Part shown: positions 1-8,566 of the stretch, piece by piece
Layout: the number at the start of each line of letters is the position of its first letter
Position numbering within the stretch: position 1 is the first letter of the stretch
From: Paenibacillus sp. XY044
GTDB lineage: Bacteria; Bacillota; Bacilli; Paenibacillales; Paenibacillaceae
DNA length: 64,000 nucleotides
Direction: 5' to 3'
Assembly (NCBI RefSeq): GCF_002257645.1
Contig: NZ_NQMO01000005.1
Coordinates: 310,001 to 374,000, forward strand
Program-made: the position numbers and the translations under genes
Notes under the pieces: generated by a model
What the model was told of the DNA's origin: nothing
The model's database searches: none
The model's input: the letters and a program-made list of their open reading frames with translations, nothing else

Positions 1-1997
1 ATTTGGCCTAAGCCGCCGGAAGCCTGGGCGAAGGATGCGTTCAGCTTGGCATAATTCGCATTCAGCTCCTTGAGACCGCCGTCCAGCTGCGCCAAACCGG
101 TAACGAGTCCTTCGCCGGTCTGCTTCAGTTGAATATAAGTCGGATCCTCCGCCAATTCGCTATGGCTCTCGCCCAGTTTGCCGATCATCGTGTTCATGCC
201 GGCAAGCCCTTGCTGAATTTGTGGAATCTGTCCGGATACCTGCTCATAACCGCCTGCGAGCGAAGCATAACCTTTGGACAGCTCGGAAAGGCCCTGGTTG
301 ATTTTGGACGTATTGGTGCTGACGGTATTCATGCCGGCTTCAAGCTTTGCGATACCCTTGCTGAGCTCCGACGCTCCGCTTGCCCCCTGCTGAATACCGC
401 CGGACACTTGAGAGATCGCAGCCGTAATTTGATCGTAGCCCTGCTTGACCTGCCCGGTACCCGACACCAGCTGATTGGCGCTCGAGAAGTCGGGCGTCGT
501 CAATTTATCTCCGATCTGGTCCAGACCGTCCTTGATCTGGTCCACGCCTTTTTTGGAGGCCGAGATGCCGTCTGTCACCGTCTCCGTCTGGCTGCTGATA
601 TAGAAGTCATCCACAGGCTCCGACTGCGGCTGGGTCACGCTCGATACCGATTTGACCCCGTCGATGCCCTTTAACTTCTCGGTCAGCTTGTCGATGACCC
701 CAAGTGAATCGTTGTTGTCCAACGCCTTGTCGTCTTCGATGACCACTGACGTCGGCAGCGCCTGGCCGCGGCTGAAATGATCGGCTACGATGCTGAAGCC
801 TTTGGTCGACGGATAGCCGTCCCCCAGCTCCTTCAGCTGGTCGAAGGACAGCTTCTGGCCGCTGGTCAGCAGCACCGGAATCATCAGAATGACGATGATG
901 ACCGTAACGATGACCGGATGCTTGACGGAAACCGCCGTCAGCTTCGCCCAGAAGGTGCTCTCCTTGTGGCCCGCCACTTTTTTCGACGGCCAGAACAGCT
1001 TCGGTCCGAGCGTCTTCATCAGAAACGGCGTCAGCGTCAAAATTTCAAGCACCAAGATGACCGTGCCGATCGCAACCACGTTGGCCGATTTATAGATGCC
1101 GAAGTCGGAGAAGCTGAGCCCCGCAAAGGCGATAAAGACGGTCAGAATGCTGTATACGATCGTTTTGCCCGCCGTTTTGTAGGAAGCGATGATCGCTTCA
1201 TCGGTGGACTTGCCATGCGAAAGTTCCTCTTTAAAACGGTTGAACAAAAGAATGTTATAGTCCGTCCCGATGCCGAACAGGATGAGCACCAGCAGCATCT
1301 GGGTCACGCTCGTGATCGGGAAATTCATTTTATCAATGATTTGCGCCGCAATCCCCATCGAACAGAGGTAAGATACGCCTACGGCAAGAAGGGACACGAA
1401 CGGTATGATGATCGAACGGAACATGACAATCAGCACGACCAGAATGAAAATGACGGTCAGCACCGCGCTTTTCTCCACGCCTGCCGTGGATGCCTTGATG
1501 TAGTCGTTTTGGATAAAATCCTCGCCGCTCAGGTAGTATGTCGCTTTGACATCCTTCAGCACCTGATTAAACTGGTCCGTGATTTCCTCCATATCCCGTC
1601 CGTTCTTATCCAGGCTGAAGCTGACCATCACGGTTGTGCCATCCTCCGAAATCAGCTGTGACTTGGCTTCGGGCATAGAGAACGGATCCAGGACTTCGGT
1701 GATGCCAAGCTCGGACTGCTTCGCCTTCATGTCCATTACGCCGCTCTCGATGCTCTTCATATCCTCGTCCGTCAGCTTGTTGTCCTCATGGAACACCACG
1801 ATGTCGCTGGTCCCGGTCTGGCCGGTCATTTTATTCAGCAGCGCCCCCGCAACCTTGGATGGGCTGTCTTCGGCGAGGGGATCCTGGCCTCTCTGCTGGA
1901 GAATAGCGTTCACGTCGGGCTGAAATACGGTCAGCAGGACCGTCGCCACCAGCCATAACACCAGAATCGCCCAGCGCCACTTGATGATTTGCCGCAT
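1..1997 (-). CDS. MMPL/RND-type membrane exporter, C-terminus off the window
   Basis: About 665 residues are visible and the gene runs off the left edge. It starts with Met at 1997, after a GGAGG-type ribosome site, and opens with a membrane segment (WRWAILVLWLVATVLL). A large extracytoplasmic domain follows, then a block of about five membrane helices, a loop, and a second large domain full of heptad-like Ser/Gly/Leu repeats (LSKG, LAGG) typical of YdfJ-type MMPL proteins. The family exports lipids, surfactants or hydrophobic drugs using the proton gradient. The tetR gene lies just upstream on the same strand, with a terminator between them, and both genes carry the same 14-bp site (2029-2042 and 2696-2709). 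This suggests separate transcription but shared repression. The substrate cannot be told from sequence. Confidence 0.88.
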   Translation of the reverse strand, partial: MRQIIKWRWAILVLWLVATVLLTVFQPDVNAILQQRGQDPLAEDSPSKVAGALLNKMTGQTGTSDIVVFHEDNKLTDEDMKSIESGVMDMKAKQSELGITEVLDPFSMPEAKSQLISEDGTTVMVSFSLDKNGRDMEEITDQFNQVLKDVKATYYLSGEDFIQNDYIKASTAGVEKSAVLTVIFILVVLIVMFRSIIIPFVSLLAVGVSYLCSMGIAAQIIDKMNFPITSVTQMLLVLILFGIGTDYNILLFNRFKEELSHGKSTDEAIIASYKTAGKTIVYSILTVFIAFAGLSFSDFGIYKSANVVAIGTVILVLEILTLTPFLMKTLGPKLFWPSKKVAGHKESTFWAKLTAVSVKHPVIVTVIIVILMIPVLLTSGQKLSFDQLKELGDGYPSTKGFSIVADHFSRGQALPTSVVIEDDKALDNNDSLGVIDKLTEKLKGIDGVKSVSSVTQPQSEPVDDFYISSQTETVTDGISASKKGVDQIKDGLDQIGDKLTTPDFSSANQLVSGTGQVKQGYDQITAAISQVSGGIQQGASGASELSKGIAKLEAGMNTVSTNTSKINQGLSELSKGYASLAGGYEQVSGQIPQIQQGLAGMNTMIGKLGESHSELAEDPTYIQLKQTGEGLVTGLAQLDGGLKELNANYAKLNASFAQASGGLGQ

Positions 1998-2028
1998 GTT
2001 GTTGATATTCCTCCTTCAACTTCCTTAG

Positions 2029-2042
2029 TAAACAAGCGTTCA
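2029..2042. promoter_or_regulatory. Probable TetR operator in front of the MMPL gene
   Basis: TAAACAAGCGTTCA is an imperfect inverted repeat (TAAAC-N4-GTTCA). It matches 11 of 14 positions of the site in front of tetR at 2696-2709. It lies between the tetR terminator and the MMPL ribosome site, where a repressor would block the exporter promoter. Confidence 0.6.
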
Positions 2043-2051
2043 TTTTTGAGC

Positions 2052-2090
2052 GAAAAAAAGGGAATCCTATGGATTCAGCCCTTTTTTTTA
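2052..2090 (-). terminator. Intrinsic terminator of tetR
   Basis: On the minus strand a GGGCTGAATCC / GGATTCCC stem with a 3-nt loop is followed by seven T. It overlaps the last codons of tetR, so tetR and the exporter are probably separate transcripts. Confidence 0.75.
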
Positions 2091-2692
2091 TTCCAATGAT
2101 CCGTGCCAAAGTAGTACAGATACACCAACTGGTTCACCAGCCGTTTGACCGTCTCCCCGTCTTCATGATCGCGCAGGATCAGACATACGCCTTCCACTAC
2201 GGTTCCGCCCAGCATCTGGGCCGTCTGTTTCTCTTCCAGCGTCAGCTCGCCGGTCTCTTCCTTACCGAAGCGGATCATGCTCTCCAGAATCGATACGACC
2301 AAGGCGCAAATGCTTGCCTTCACACCGGCGTATTTGGAACCGGTGCTGCGGTTGAGCAAAATCATCAGCTCGGCGCTGGATTCCTCGAACAGACCGACGA
2401 TAATGCTCTCGACCATCTGCAGGCAGTCGCTCGCCTCCGTCCCTTTGGCGAAGTTCTGGTCCACTTCCTGCTTAATGACCAGGATGTTGGCGATGCATCG
2501 CTCATAGACCGGCCCGACCAGCGCTTCGAACAACTCCTCTTTATTTTTAAAATAACGGTAGATGTTCCCGGTGGTCATGCCGGCCGAGGCGGAAATGCGG
2601 CGCATGGAGGCGTCGGCGTAATCATGCTGCTTGAATTCGGCCAGAGCGGCGTTCAGTATACTTTGGCGGACGTCGTCTTTGAGAATTTGCAT
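2075..2692 (-). CDS. TetR/AcrR-family repressor
   Basis: A 205-residue one-component repressor of usual TetR length. The N-terminal helix-turn-helix spans about residues 10-55, with the family pattern A-G-M-T-T-G-N-I-Y-R-Y-F-K-N-K-E-E-L. The remainder is the helical ligand-binding and dimer domain, which is too variable to predict a ligand. The start at 2692 lies directly downstream of a TAAAC-N4-GTTTA inverted repeat that overlaps the ribosome site, so autorepression is likely. The same site precedes the MMPL exporter gene, which is the natural target. The arrangement is that of a local drug or lipid efflux switch. Confidence 0.9.
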   Translation of the reverse strand: MQILKDDVRQSILNAALAEFKQHDYADASMRRISASAGMTTGNIYRYFKNKEELFEALVGPVYERCIANILVIKQEVDQNFAKGTEASDCLQMVESIIVGLFEESSAELMILLNRSTGSKYAGVKASICALVVSILESMIRFGKEETGELTLEEKQTAQMLGGTVVEGVCLILRDHEDGETVKRLVNQLVYLYYFGTDHWNKKKG

Positions 2693-2695
2693 TAA

Positions 2696-2709
2696 TAAAC
2701 ACCCGTTTA
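2696..2709. promoter_or_regulatory. Probable TetR autoregulatory operator
   Basis: TAAACACCCGTTTA is an inverted repeat (TAAAC-N4-GTTTA) starting 4 nt from the tetR start codon. It shares 11 of 14 positions with the site upstream of the MMPL gene. Confidence 0.65.
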
Positions 2710-2828
2710 CTGATAGATTAATGAGTTAATTATAGCCGCTTCATCGCCTGCTGGCAATTGTCGGTTTTCCGGCTTTTCATCCTATGCGGGAAATTGTCGA
2801 AACATACGTTGATTTTAGGCGGTTACGG

Positions 2829-3854
2829 TCAGCGTCCCTCAGCTATCGCCCGCTCCTCGATCTCGAAACCGAGATCCTCGATCATCGCATGGTCCGCAAG
2901 CACATCCTGCCCCTCGGTCGTCAAATAGTCGCCCACGAATACCGAGTTGGCTGCGTAGAGCGCCAGCGGCTGCAGGGAACGGAGGTTCAGCTCGCGGCCG
3001 CCGGCCACGCGGATTTCTTTGGACGGGCACACGAGCCGGAACAATGCCAGCACCTTCAGCGCCTTCAGCGCGGGCGTACGCCCGGCATGCTCCAGAGGGG
3101 TCCCCGGAATCGCGTTCAAAAAGTTAATCGGGATCGAGTCAGCGTCCAGCTCCCGCAAGGCGTAAGCCATTCCGACGATATCCTCGTCGCTTTCGCCCAT
3201 GCCGATAATGGCCCCGGAGCAGGGGGACAAACCGGAGGCTTTTGCCTTCTGGACCGTGTCCACCCGATCGTCATAGGTATGCGTAGTGGTAATGCGGCCA
3301 TAATTCGATTGGCTCGTATTGAGATTGTGGTTATACCGGTGTACCCCCGCCTCAGCCAGTTTCTCCGCCTGTCCGTCCTTTAAAAGCCCCAGGCATGCGC
3401 AAATTTTCAGCGGCATCGTCTCCCGGATCTCCTGAACCGCCTCCACGACTTGATCCAGCTCCCTCGGCGTCGGGCCTCGGCCGGAGGCCACGATGCAGTA
3501 TGTACCCGCTTTACGCGCTAGGGCCTCCCGGGCCCCGGCAAGCACCGTTTCTTTATCCAGCAGGCTGTACTTCTCGATCGGCGCCGTGGATACGATGGAT
3601 TGGGAACAATAGCCGCAGTCCTCGGGACACAGTCCGCTTTTTGCGTTCAAGATCATGTTCAGCTTCACCTTCAGGCCGTAGAAATGCTTTCTTACCGCAA
3701 AGGCTGCCTGCATCAGCCCCAGGATCTCATCGTTCGGCGCGTTTAATACAGCCAGCCCCTCTTCCATGGCAAGCCGCTGTCCATTCAGCGCTTTGTCGGC
3801 CATAGCCTGCCAATCCTGTCGTGCCGGACTTTCCAGAACCGTGTCTTTATGCAT
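2829..3854 (-). CDS. bioB: Biotin synthase
   Basis: This radical-SAM enzyme inserts sulfur into dethiobiotin in the last step of biotin synthesis. The 341-residue protein has the 4Fe-4S motif C-P-E-D-C-G-Y-C at residues 76-83, followed by S-Q-S. It then shows the expected BioB landmarks: the Y-C-I-V-A-S-G-R segment, N-H-N-L-N-T-S, and C-S-G-A-I-I-G-M-G-E. Start at 3854 follows GGGAAG. No other bio gene is adjacent. The gene stands alone behind a near-ideal BirA operator (3934-3975), so it should be shut off by biotin-bound BirA. Other biotin genes must lie elsewhere, or the cell depends on imported dethiobiotin. Confidence 0.98.
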   Translation of the reverse strand: MHKDTVLESPARQDWQAMADKALNGQRLAMEEGLAVLNAPNDEILGLMQAAFAVRKHFYGLKVKLNMILNAKSGLCPEDCGYCSQSIVSTAPIEKYSLLDKETVLAGAREALARKAGTYCIVASGRGPTPRELDQVVEAVQEIRETMPLKICACLGLLKDGQAEKLAEAGVHRYNHNLNTSQSNYGRITTTHTYDDRVDTVQKAKASGLSPCSGAIIGMGESDEDIVGMAYALRELDADSIPINFLNAIPGTPLEHAGRTPALKALKVLALFRLVCPSKEIRVAGGRELNLRSLQPLALYAANSVFVGDYLTTEGQDVLADHAMIEDLGFEIEERAIAEGR

Positions 3855-3933
3855 AGGTCATCTTCCCTTCAAACTGTCATATTTTCGGTATCGTTTAATC
3901 GTTACATCGTAAAATCGGTCTATTAGCCACACG

Positions 3934-3975
3934 TTAATTGTCAACCTAATCGACTCAATGTTGGTTGACAATTAA
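3934..3975. promoter_or_regulatory. BirA operator / bioB promoter
   Basis: A perfect 13-bp inverted repeat, TTAATTGTCAACC (3934-3946) and GGTTGACAATTAA (3963-3975), with a 16-bp spacer. The core TTGTCAACC...GGTTGACAA matches the Gram-positive BirA site (TTGTTAACC-N-GGTTAACAA). On the minus strand the promoter-proximal arm contains TTGACA, a perfect -35, so BirA binding would cover the bioB promoter. Confidence 0.9.
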
Positions 3976-4188
3976 TTTACCGCTATTCTAGCAGATCGGT
4001 CAACTGCTGTAAATGAGTGAAACGGCAAACCGCTGCCTCTGGTTTCGTGCCTGTCTGAAAGGCGAACCTATCGTACCAACGTGAAAGGAACCCGAGGATT
4101 CGGCACAAAAGACAATTAAAGAGGCACCCCTTCAGTTGCCGGATAAGCTGCCGGACAGGTGCGTGAACCCGTAAAGCAGCTGCCGAAC
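3976..4188. other. Intergenic stretch with no recognised gene
   Basis: About 210 bp between the bioB operator and the terminator at 4191-4220. A 109-codon minus-strand frame (3983-4312) crosses it but also runs through that terminator, lacks a good ribosome site and resembles nothing known, so it was not called. The stretch contains repeated GGCAGC and CCGGCA blocks that could pair. A short piece near 4130 on the minus strand (CCGGCAACTGAAGG, then GTGCC) recalls part of an S-box, but the rest of that riboswitch is absent. Confidence 0.3.
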
Positions 4189-4190
4189 GC

Positions 4191-4220
4191 AAAAAAGCAG
4201 AGAGCCCTAAGCTCTCTGCC
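4191..4220 (-). terminator. Intrinsic terminator of the FAD oxidoreductase gene
   Basis: A perfect GCAGAGAGC / GCTCTCTGC stem with a 5-nt loop, followed on the minus strand by six T. It lies about 105 nt past the stop at 4326. Confidence 0.9.
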
Positions 4221-4325
4221 TTGACTACATACTGTCGATGATTCCGTCTGCCCGCACGGTTAATGGTTGAACTAGTACAAGGACCCCGGGAAAAGAGACC
4301 GCGCACAGGCATCCTGACGTGTTCC

Positions 4326-5852
4326 TTATCCGGCCACTTTAATATGGTAGTCCGTCTTCAAGTACTGATGGATCCGTTGGAAGTCATCCGGGTTCAGGTC
4401 GTGCAGGCGCTTGCCTTGCTTTAGCTCCCGGCCCAGAATAATGCCGATCGTCTGCGCCGCCAGGGCGGTGTTCGGCATGATGCGCGCACTGCCGTAGGCT
4501 TCGATGGTTGCCCCGATATTTTTGCCGGTCACCAGGACGTTGCCATAGCCCTTCAGCTCAAAGGAACGCAGCGGAATGCCGTATCGGTCCGGCTGCCCCA
4601 GATGGATGCCCTTCGGCACCGTCCGGGTTCCCTGCAGATCCAGCGCATAGCCGCCGATGCTCACGTTGTCCCAGAACATCCGGCTGTTCATGACGTCCGA
4701 GAAGGTCAACATATAATCCGTTTCGAACCGGTTGTAATCGCGGATATATAAATAATCCGGAAAACCGTTCAGCTCCGCCCGGTCGAACCCGGGTATGTTT
4801 TGCCGCAAAAACTGCAGGATGGACGGTGCCTCCGCCTTAGCTTTCTCTAGAGCAGTCTGCACCGATTTCGGATCGGAAGGATTAACGTCGAAGATCAGAA
4901 GCGAGTTCATTATGGCTTCGCCGCCCCTCTGATAAGAGGTGTTCATTCCTCTTAGCAGCAGCTGCGGATCGCGCGGCTTGTATTTGAGCGTAATGTTGCT
5001 GAACCCGGTGGCAAAATCCCAGTCGACATACGTATTTCCTCCGTATTTATCCCGCACGTTGGTCAACGGGTAATCGTCCAGCACGGCTTGATGGAGCTTG
5101 CTCCAATTCACGTGCTTGAACTTGAGCATCATCGTGGCCGCCATGTAGTCGGGATGGCCGACCTTTGAAATGCGCTCCATCCCGGGAATCCGCTTCACGT
5201 TCAGCTGACCCGTCAGGGCGTTAAAGTCCGTGTTCTCCACCCAATAGCCCGCTTCAATTATGCCGATGCTGCCTTGATGGTCCCGGTACGTTAAAGATTT
5301 CAGCAGCTTTTCCTTCCCGCCGGAAGGCGTGCTCGCCACGGACATGACCGTAATTCCGCTCTGGATCGGAATTCCCTTGATCAGCCGGTCGTAGTACCGG
5401 TTAAAGTCGGCCTCCTTACGGATTTTTCCGCTATTGTAGCCGTCAAACAACGTTTTGATTTCGCCTTGGACCAGACTCCGCTTCTTGGCGTCGTGCGGCT
5501 CGTCCAGAAACATCATCTGCCCCTGAATCAGCTCGCCGCCCGGCTTGTTCCGCGGGTCGAGAATCAGAACGCTGAGCCCCTGCTTCTGCGCTTCCCTCGC
5601 GAGCAGCACCCCCTGGATTTCACTGCCGATTACGACCACGTCGTAATGCTTGTTCTTCGCAGAATTGCCTTGCGTGTGATTGCCTTGCGTATGTTTGCCC
5701 TGCGTTCCCGCCGTGCCCCCCGTCCTCACGGGAGCATCCACCTCAGCCGTCGCGGCCTCAGGGAACAGGGAGGCCGGCGTCAGAGAAATAACCAGCCCCA
5801 AAATAAGGAGAGGAAAAAGGACGAAATATACAAATTTCCGCTTGTTGATCAT
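4326..5852 (-). CDS. Exported or membrane-anchored FAD-dependent oxidoreductase
   Basis: A 508-residue flavoprotein of the FAD_oxidored type. Residues 1-30 form a signal peptide or anchor (basic MINKRKF, then a long hydrophobic run). A low-complexity linker rich in T-Q-G-N-H follows, and the dinucleotide fold begins near residue 71 with V-V-V-I-G-S-E-I-Q-G, a variant of GxGxxG in which the middle Gly is replaced. The C-terminus has the usual late FAD segment (G-N-V-L-V-T-G-K-N-I-G). I chose Met at 5852 because the signal peptide begins there; the frame extends upstream without a plausible start. Substrate is unknown. It follows thrC on the same strand with a 270-bp gap that shows no clear terminator. 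Confidence 0.8.
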   Translation of the reverse strand: MINKRKFVYFVLFPLLILGLVISLTPASLFPEAATAEVDAPVRTGGTAGTQGKHTQGNHTQGNSAKNKHYDVVVIGSEIQGVLLAREAQKQGLSVLILDPRNKPGGELIQGQMMFLDEPHDAKKRSLVQGEIKTLFDGYNSGKIRKEADFNRYYDRLIKGIPIQSGITVMSVASTPSGGKEKLLKSLTYRDHQGSIGIIEAGYWVENTDFNALTGQLNVKRIPGMERISKVGHPDYMAATMMLKFKHVNWSKLHQAVLDDYPLTNVRDKYGGNTYVDWDFATGFSNITLKYKPRDPQLLLRGMNTSYQRGGEAIMNSLLIFDVNPSDPKSVQTALEKAKAEAPSILQFLRQNIPGFDRAELNGFPDYLYIRDYNRFETDYMLTFSDVMNSRMFWDNVSIGGYALDLQGTRTVPKGIHLGQPDRYGIPLRSFELKGYGNVLVTGKNIGATIEAYGSARIMPNTALAAQTIGIILGRELKQGKRLHDLNPDDFQRIHQYLKTDYHIKVAG

Positions 5853-6123
5853 GAAAAAGCATGCGCCCCTTGTCCAATTGTAATCATTGCATGGAAAACG
5901 TCTAATGATGCGGGTGCCAACAGAGTCGTGGTCATGGAAAACCCGCGAGGATACTTGGGTATTGATAAAATAAATCCGTGACAGATATAAGGGAGGCAAA
6001 AGACGCACAGGCTATAGGCCATCCCTTCTTATTCCATAAAAAATACCCCAAAAACGCTCCCCGTATGTTTGCAATCGTCCCTCCGGCTTCCCCCGCCACC
6101 TTTATGGGGCGCACAGCTTAGGT

Positions 6124-7356
6124 TTACCGGAGAAGCGCCTGCCATTCGGAACCCGACAAGTCCACCGGAACATCCTGAAAGCTCCCCTTCAGCACATCGG
6201 TATCCTTTAGAAGATTTCCCGTCAAAATGCAGACCGCCGTCTCGTCCTTGGTGATCGTCTTCTCGGCGATCAGCTTCTGCAACCCGGCGAGCGTTGCCGC
6301 CGAAGCGGGCTCGCACCCGATTCCGCTCTGGTCAATCCGCGCCTTGGCGGCGAGAATTTCCCCATCGGTGACGGAACAGGTTACGCCGCCGCTCATCTCA
6401 AGCACGCTGCGCGCCTTTTTCCAGCTCGGCGGGTTACCGATGTTCAGCGCGGTAGCCAGCGTATCCGGCCGGGGTTCCGACGTCAGTACCGAGCTGCCGG
6501 AAGCCATCATGCGGTGAAAGGGGCTGGCCCCTTCCGCTTGGATCAGCGCGATCCGCGGCACCGACGGGATGAGCCCAAGGCTCTTCAAATCCATCAGCCC
6601 TTTGCCAAGCGCCGACACGTTGCTGAGCGCGCCTCCGGGAATGATGATCCAGTCCGGCAGGCTCCAACCGAGCGTCTGGGCGGTTTCATAAATGATGCTC
6701 TTCTGCCCCTCGATCCGAAGCGGGTTCACCGAGTTGCAGACATACAACCCCAGCTCCTCGCCCCGCTCCTGCAGGAAGCGGATTCCGTCATCATACGTGC
6801 CGTCAAAACTGAACACCCGGGCGCCGTAAGCCTGGGTTTGCAGCACTTTGTTTTCGGATACGTTCCGATTGGGGACGAATACATAAGCGCGGCTTCCCCC
6901 CATGGCCGCATACATGGCGAGCGAAGAGGAAGTATTTCCCGTCGAGGTGCACGCAAACCCGGAGTACCCGAGAGAACGACCATGCGACACAGCCACGGTC
7001 ATCCCGTTATCTTTGAAAGATCCGCTCGGATTCTCACTCTGCGCCTTGAAGTACAGCCGGCGGATCCCCAGCATCTCGCGAATCGGCTCGGGGGCGTACA
7101 GTCCGGTATTGCCTTCATATTTAGTAACAATATATTCGACCGGAAGTTCCGGAAAAATTAATTCTTTATACCGCCATACTCCGCTGGCATAGACCCCCAT
7201 CCGTTCGGACAGGCGTTCCTGAAATCGCCGCTTCAGAAGCTCGGTATCGATTTGAGCCAGTTCCTGCTCCACTTCCAGCAGCCCGCCGCATTCGCATTGA
7301 ACCCGAAACGGCTCCAGGCGATGCCTGCTGCCGCAATCCACGCATTTCAGCCTCAT
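6124..7356 (-). CDS. thrC: Threonine synthase
   Basis: This PLP enzyme converts O-phosphohomoserine to threonine. The 410-residue protein starts with a zinc-ribbon-like element (C5-x2-C8 and C21-x-C23). The PLP Schiff-base lysine is K115 in S-E-N-P-S-G-S-F-K-D-N. A Gly/Ser-rich phosphate-binding stretch lies later (I-I-P-G-G-A-L-S-N). Met at 7356 is preferred because AGGAGG lies 9 nt upstream; the frame could be extended 16 codons but without a ribosome site. No hom or thrB is adjacent. A LysR gene is divergent from it across a 175-bp gap. Related PLP enzymes such as cysteate synthase share this architecture, so the substrate is likely rather than certain. Confidence 0.88.
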   Translation of the reverse strand: MRLKCVDCGSRHRLEPFRVQCECGGLLEVEQELAQIDTELLKRRFQERLSERMGVYASGVWRYKELIFPELPVEYIVTKYEGNTGLYAPEPIREMLGIRRLYFKAQSENPSGSFKDNGMTVAVSHGRSLGYSGFACTSTGNTSSSLAMYAAMGGSRAYVFVPNRNVSENKVLQTQAYGARVFSFDGTYDDGIRFLQERGEELGLYVCNSVNPLRIEGQKSIIYETAQTLGWSLPDWIIIPGGALSNVSALGKGLMDLKSLGLIPSVPRIALIQAEGASPFHRMMASGSSVLTSEPRPDTLATALNIGNPPSWKKARSVLEMSGGVTCSVTDGEILAAKARIDQSGIGCEPASAATLAGLQKLIAEKTITKDETAVCILTGNLLKDTDVLKGSFQDVPVDLSGSEWQALLR

Positions 7357-7472
7357 TGACAAATTCCTCCTATTTTGACGTCGCGCTTCCTCATTTGGTT
7401 GCACCCGCCTGCAATTTAAGCTTAGAATATGCTCAAACCTGGTATAAATCTAATATATTATTTTTAAGGAAA

Positions 7473-7489
7473 CATAAATTTCAGTTATG
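7473..7489. promoter_or_regulatory. Candidate LysR-type operator between thrC and the LysR gene
   Basis: CATAA-N7-TTATG is a short inverted repeat centred in the divergent intergenic region. It has the T-N11-A form typical of LysR recognition sites. Confidence 0.4.
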
Positions 7490-7531
7490 ATTTAGCCGTA
7501 ATCCCTAATCCCTATGTAAAGGAGAATTTCC

Positions 7532-8413
7532 ATGAACCTGCATGCGCTGCGCCTCTTTCACCAGGCCGCTTCCCTGGGAAGCGTGACCCTCGCCGCCGAG
7601 GCTTTGCATCTCAGCCAGCCCGCCGTGACGGCCCAAATCAAAAAGCTGGAACGCGAGATCGGCCTCCGCCTGCTGATTCCCCAAGGGCGGGGCGTCATGC
7701 TGACAAAGGCCGGCAAGCATCTGGCCGCCGAAGCCCGGCGGCTGTTCGAGCTGGAAGGCCATATCGAGCAGAAGCTGGAGCAGCTGAAGTCAGGCAGCGC
7801 CGGCAGACTTCACATGGCAGCCACCTATCTTCCGGCCAACTTCCTGCTCCCCAAGTGGATCGCCCGCTACAAACGCGCTTATCCCGGCGTAGGGGTCGAG
7901 CTCAGCACCGCCAATTCCAGCCAGGCCGCCGATATGCTGCTGCATTACCACGCAGAGATCGCCTTTATCGGCGGCATCCGGCTGGATCACCCGCTTCTGC
8001 TGCGCACCCCGTGGTATGAGGACGAGATGTGCTTCATCGTCCACAAACGGCATCCGCTCGCCGGCGCCCGGGTCAGCCTGGAAGAGATGCTGCAGGAGCC
8101 GTTCATCTACCGCGAGGAAGGCAGCTTCGGCAGGGAGCAGCTGATCGCTTTATGCTCCGCCCGCCATCTTCCCTCCCCGCCGGTAGGGCTGCAGATGAAC
8201 GGCCTGAACGAAACGCTGCGGGTCGTGATGGAGGGCTACGGCGCAGCCTTTCTGTCGCTGCTGGAGACCCGCGAACATATCGCGGCAGGCGATATTTCCC
8301 GGGTGGAGGTCGACGGTGTCCATTTGACAAATCCGGTTTCCATATACACCCGGAAGGAGGAGTCTTCTCCTCCCGCCCAGAGGTTCATCGATATGATTTT
8401 GACCACGTCATAA
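7532..8413 (+). CDS. LysR-family transcriptional regulator
   Basis: A 293-residue LysR regulator with the N-terminal winged helix at about residues 1-60 (L-F-H-Q-A-A-S-L-G-S-V, then S-Q-P-A-V-T-A-Q-I-K-K-L-E) and a periplasmic-binding-protein-like effector domain from about residue 90. The start at 7532 follows AAAGGAG. It is divergent from thrC with a short dyad between them, so thrC may be one of its targets, although LysR genes often regulate distant genes. A terminator beyond it at 8513-8556 belongs to the opposite strand. The effector is unknown. Confidence 0.92.
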   Translation: MNLHALRLFHQAASLGSVTLAAEALHLSQPAVTAQIKKLEREIGLRLLIPQGRGVMLTKAGKHLAAEARRLFELEGHIEQKLEQLKSGSAGRLHMAATYLPANFLLPKWIARYKRAYPGVGVELSTANSSQAADMLLHYHAEIAFIGGIRLDHPLLLRTPWYEDEMCFIVHKRHPLAGARVSLEEMLQEPFIYREEGSFGREQLIALCSARHLPSPPVGLQMNGLNETLRVVMEGYGAAFLSLLETREHIAAGDISRVEVDGVHLTNPVSIYTRKEESSPPAQRFIDMILTTS

Positions 8414-8512
8414 CTTGTCGAAAAGCGTTGTATTGTTTAGTACAACTATGCCGAACTTTGTAGAGGAACGTCTGGTGGTGGGCGGTGTAGCCCGCAGGCT
8501 GAGGAGGACAAG

Positions 8513-8556
8513 AAAAAGGCAAGTCCGCGGGATATGAAGTCCATACGGCTTGCCTG
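8513..8556 (-). terminator. Intrinsic terminator of the FUSC gene
   Basis: On the minus strand AGGCAAG and CTTGCCT enclose a larger loop and are followed by TTTTTC. It lies just past the FUSC stop at 8567. Confidence 0.65.
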
Positions 8557-8566
8557 AGAGGAAGGG

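Noticed and set aside
777..1661. 294-codon plus-strand frame opposite the MMPL gene
   Set aside because: It is antisense to clear membrane-protein coding sequence and its product is an improbable run of His, Arg, Asp and Gln, typical of the complementary strand.
3983..4312. 109-codon minus-strand frame between bioB and the FAD oxidoreductase
   Set aside because: It runs through a strong intrinsic terminator, lacks a ribosome site and has no protein-like pattern.
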